Shown here in pieces: positions 62,803-64,000 of a stretch of 64,000 nt of DNA; the stretch's first letter is position 1, and each line of letters starts with the position of its first letter. This stretch comes from Platanthera guangdongensis (lineage: Eukaryota > Streptophyta > Magnoliopsida > Asparagales > Orchidaceae), in contig CM077152.1 of assembly GCA_039583875.1 (NCBI GenBank), positions 14,743,059 through 14,807,058 of the forward strand, given 5' to 3'. Made by a program: the position numbers and the translations under genes. Below the pieces are notes generated by a model, which was not told where the DNA came from, did not search any database, and saw nothing but the letters and a program-made list of their open reading frames with translations.

Positions 62803-64000
62803 GGAGGTTGGGGAGAGAGGAGCCCGGAATAAAATCAATGGCGTGTTGGATACTCCTAAGAGGTGGTAATTCGGAGGGGAGCTCTGCGGGGTGGACATCC
62901 TTAAACTCGTCAAGTAACGTGATGATATCGGCGGGCAAAGAGGACGTGGGGAGTGGAATGCCGTTAGCCTGAAGTAAGACTAACGCATAGAGCATACCAC
63001 CGGAAAAACTAGTCTTTTCAAATTCTTTAGGATGAATGAGAGTGAGAGGTTGCTTGACGGCGGGAACGGTTGTGTCCTTGGTGTGAAGGTCCTTAGGGGC
63101 GGCGGGACGTAACGTGATGCGTTGGTCTTTAAATTTAAATTCATATGTGTTCGCACGACCGTAGTGAGTGACATTATAATCGTAGAGCCAAGGGCGGCCT
63201 AGAAGGACATGACATGCGTCCATAGAAAGAACGTCACACCAAACTTGGTCGACATAATCTTTGATGACAAGAGGTACTAAACAACGTTGGGTAACCGGAA
63301 TGGAAGTCTTATTGACCCAAGCGACTTGGTAAGGAGTGGGGTGTGGCGCGGGAGTCAATTTCATTCGGAGAAGTGCGGCTTCGGAAACCACGTTCATGGA
63401 ACTCCCACTATCAATAATGAGCTTGCACGACTTCTCACCGCTTTTAAAATATAAGGAGAAGATGCTAGAGCGCTTCCAATCATGACTACTACGTGGGTTA
63501 GTCAAGATGCAACGCATAACCGCGAGATTGTTGGGGGTATAGTCATCTTCCATGTCGCTAGGAATATCAGGTTCCTCAACATCACTAACCTCCTCATAGA
63601 CGATATCGACGTCATCGGCCGTGGGTTCGATTAATGTTACTAACTTTTTGCGGGTAGGACATTCAACCGCATAGTGCCCGGGTTGGTTACAAGCATAGCA
63701 CGTAACGTTAGCCTTGTTGGTCTTACCGATAGGAATGCGTTCGCCCGATGTGTCGTTTGCTTTCCTAGCGGTGATGATAACGGATTTGGAGGAGTCACCC
63801 AAAAAAGTCTTTCCACGGGAATTAGGAGGGTTTGTGGAGGACGTTTTGGAGTGGAAAAAGGTTTTGGAGGAGGATGCTCGTTGAGTAGTGGACACGGAAA
63901 GGTGCTTTTCAATGTCAAGTGCCGCATTCAAGGCGGAACTTAAATCGTGGTGATCATATCGCCGGATTTGATTTTGGATTTCCGAACGAAGACCCTTACG
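62796..64000 (-). mobile_element. Chromovirus unit C: partial gag and pol
   Basis: From the window edge to 62796: gag end, zinc knuckle (CYACNQPGHYAVEC), protease (LIIDSGSSMNVVS), and the first part of the RT region, cut at 'SSLPNLP' where the inverted stub starts. The 381-codon frame 63931-62786 is open. Very close to unit B, with a few substitutions. It continues beyond the window. Confidence 0.9.

Overview
This is nuclear DNA of a flowering plant, probably a eudicot; the species cannot be told from the sequence. The evidence is one intact, intron-bearing LRK10L/WAK-like receptor kinase gene, plant-type Ty1/copia and chromodomain Ty3/gypsy elements, hAT transposons, Harbinger-like MITEs, RTE LINE tails, and repeats built on the 3' half of 5S rRNA. 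No prokaryotic, organellar, rRNA or tRNA gene was recognised.

Layout. 1-2.7 kb: a decayed minus-strand chromovirus with its reverse transcriptase deleted, joined at its 3' end to a copia gag fragment. 2.7-4.7 kb: a TA microsatellite, a hairpin MITE and the upstream region of the receptor kinase gene. 4.7-32.4 kb: that gene (+ strand, three exons, 656 codons plus stop). Intron 1 is about 22.9 kb, and much of it is nested mobile DNA: a cluster of 5S-like and tRNA-like inverted repeats; a full copia element (8608-18654) split by a hAT transposon (10192-15036) that carries a captured exon of a calcium-dependent protein kinase; a short-LTR copia (21134-23884) with its own hAT MITE; an RTE LINE containing a MITE; and a MITE containing a 5S-family repeat. 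Intron 2 (2.9 kb) has an RTE LINE 40 bp from its splice donor, and a MITE.

33.3-41.4 kb: a decayed minus-strand copia whose reverse transcriptase is split by a MITE and whose 5' LTR is split by a 2.5 kb block holding a Tat-lineage gypsy fragment, GC-rich tandem repeats and more 5S-like modules. 43.0-47.5 kb: an ATL-type RING-H2 gene broken by a 4.0 kb hAT element with an exact 8 bp target duplication; the hAT has a 304 bp palindrome beside one end. 48.8-52.3 kb: a plus-strand copia cut off just after its YVDD motif by a gypsy cluster. 52.3-64 kb: a young chromovirus cluster on the minus strand in which neighbouring units share LTRs. Unit A has an open pol but no gag; unit B has gag and pol but two nonsense codons in pol; unit C is a partial copy joined through an inverted LTR/primer-site stub.

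Only the receptor kinase looks like a working host gene. Several target-site duplications are exact, so the order of insertion can be read: host intron, then copia, then hAT; LINE-like RNase H sequence, then short-LTR copia, then hAT MITE; RTE, then MITE; MITE, then 5S-family repeat.
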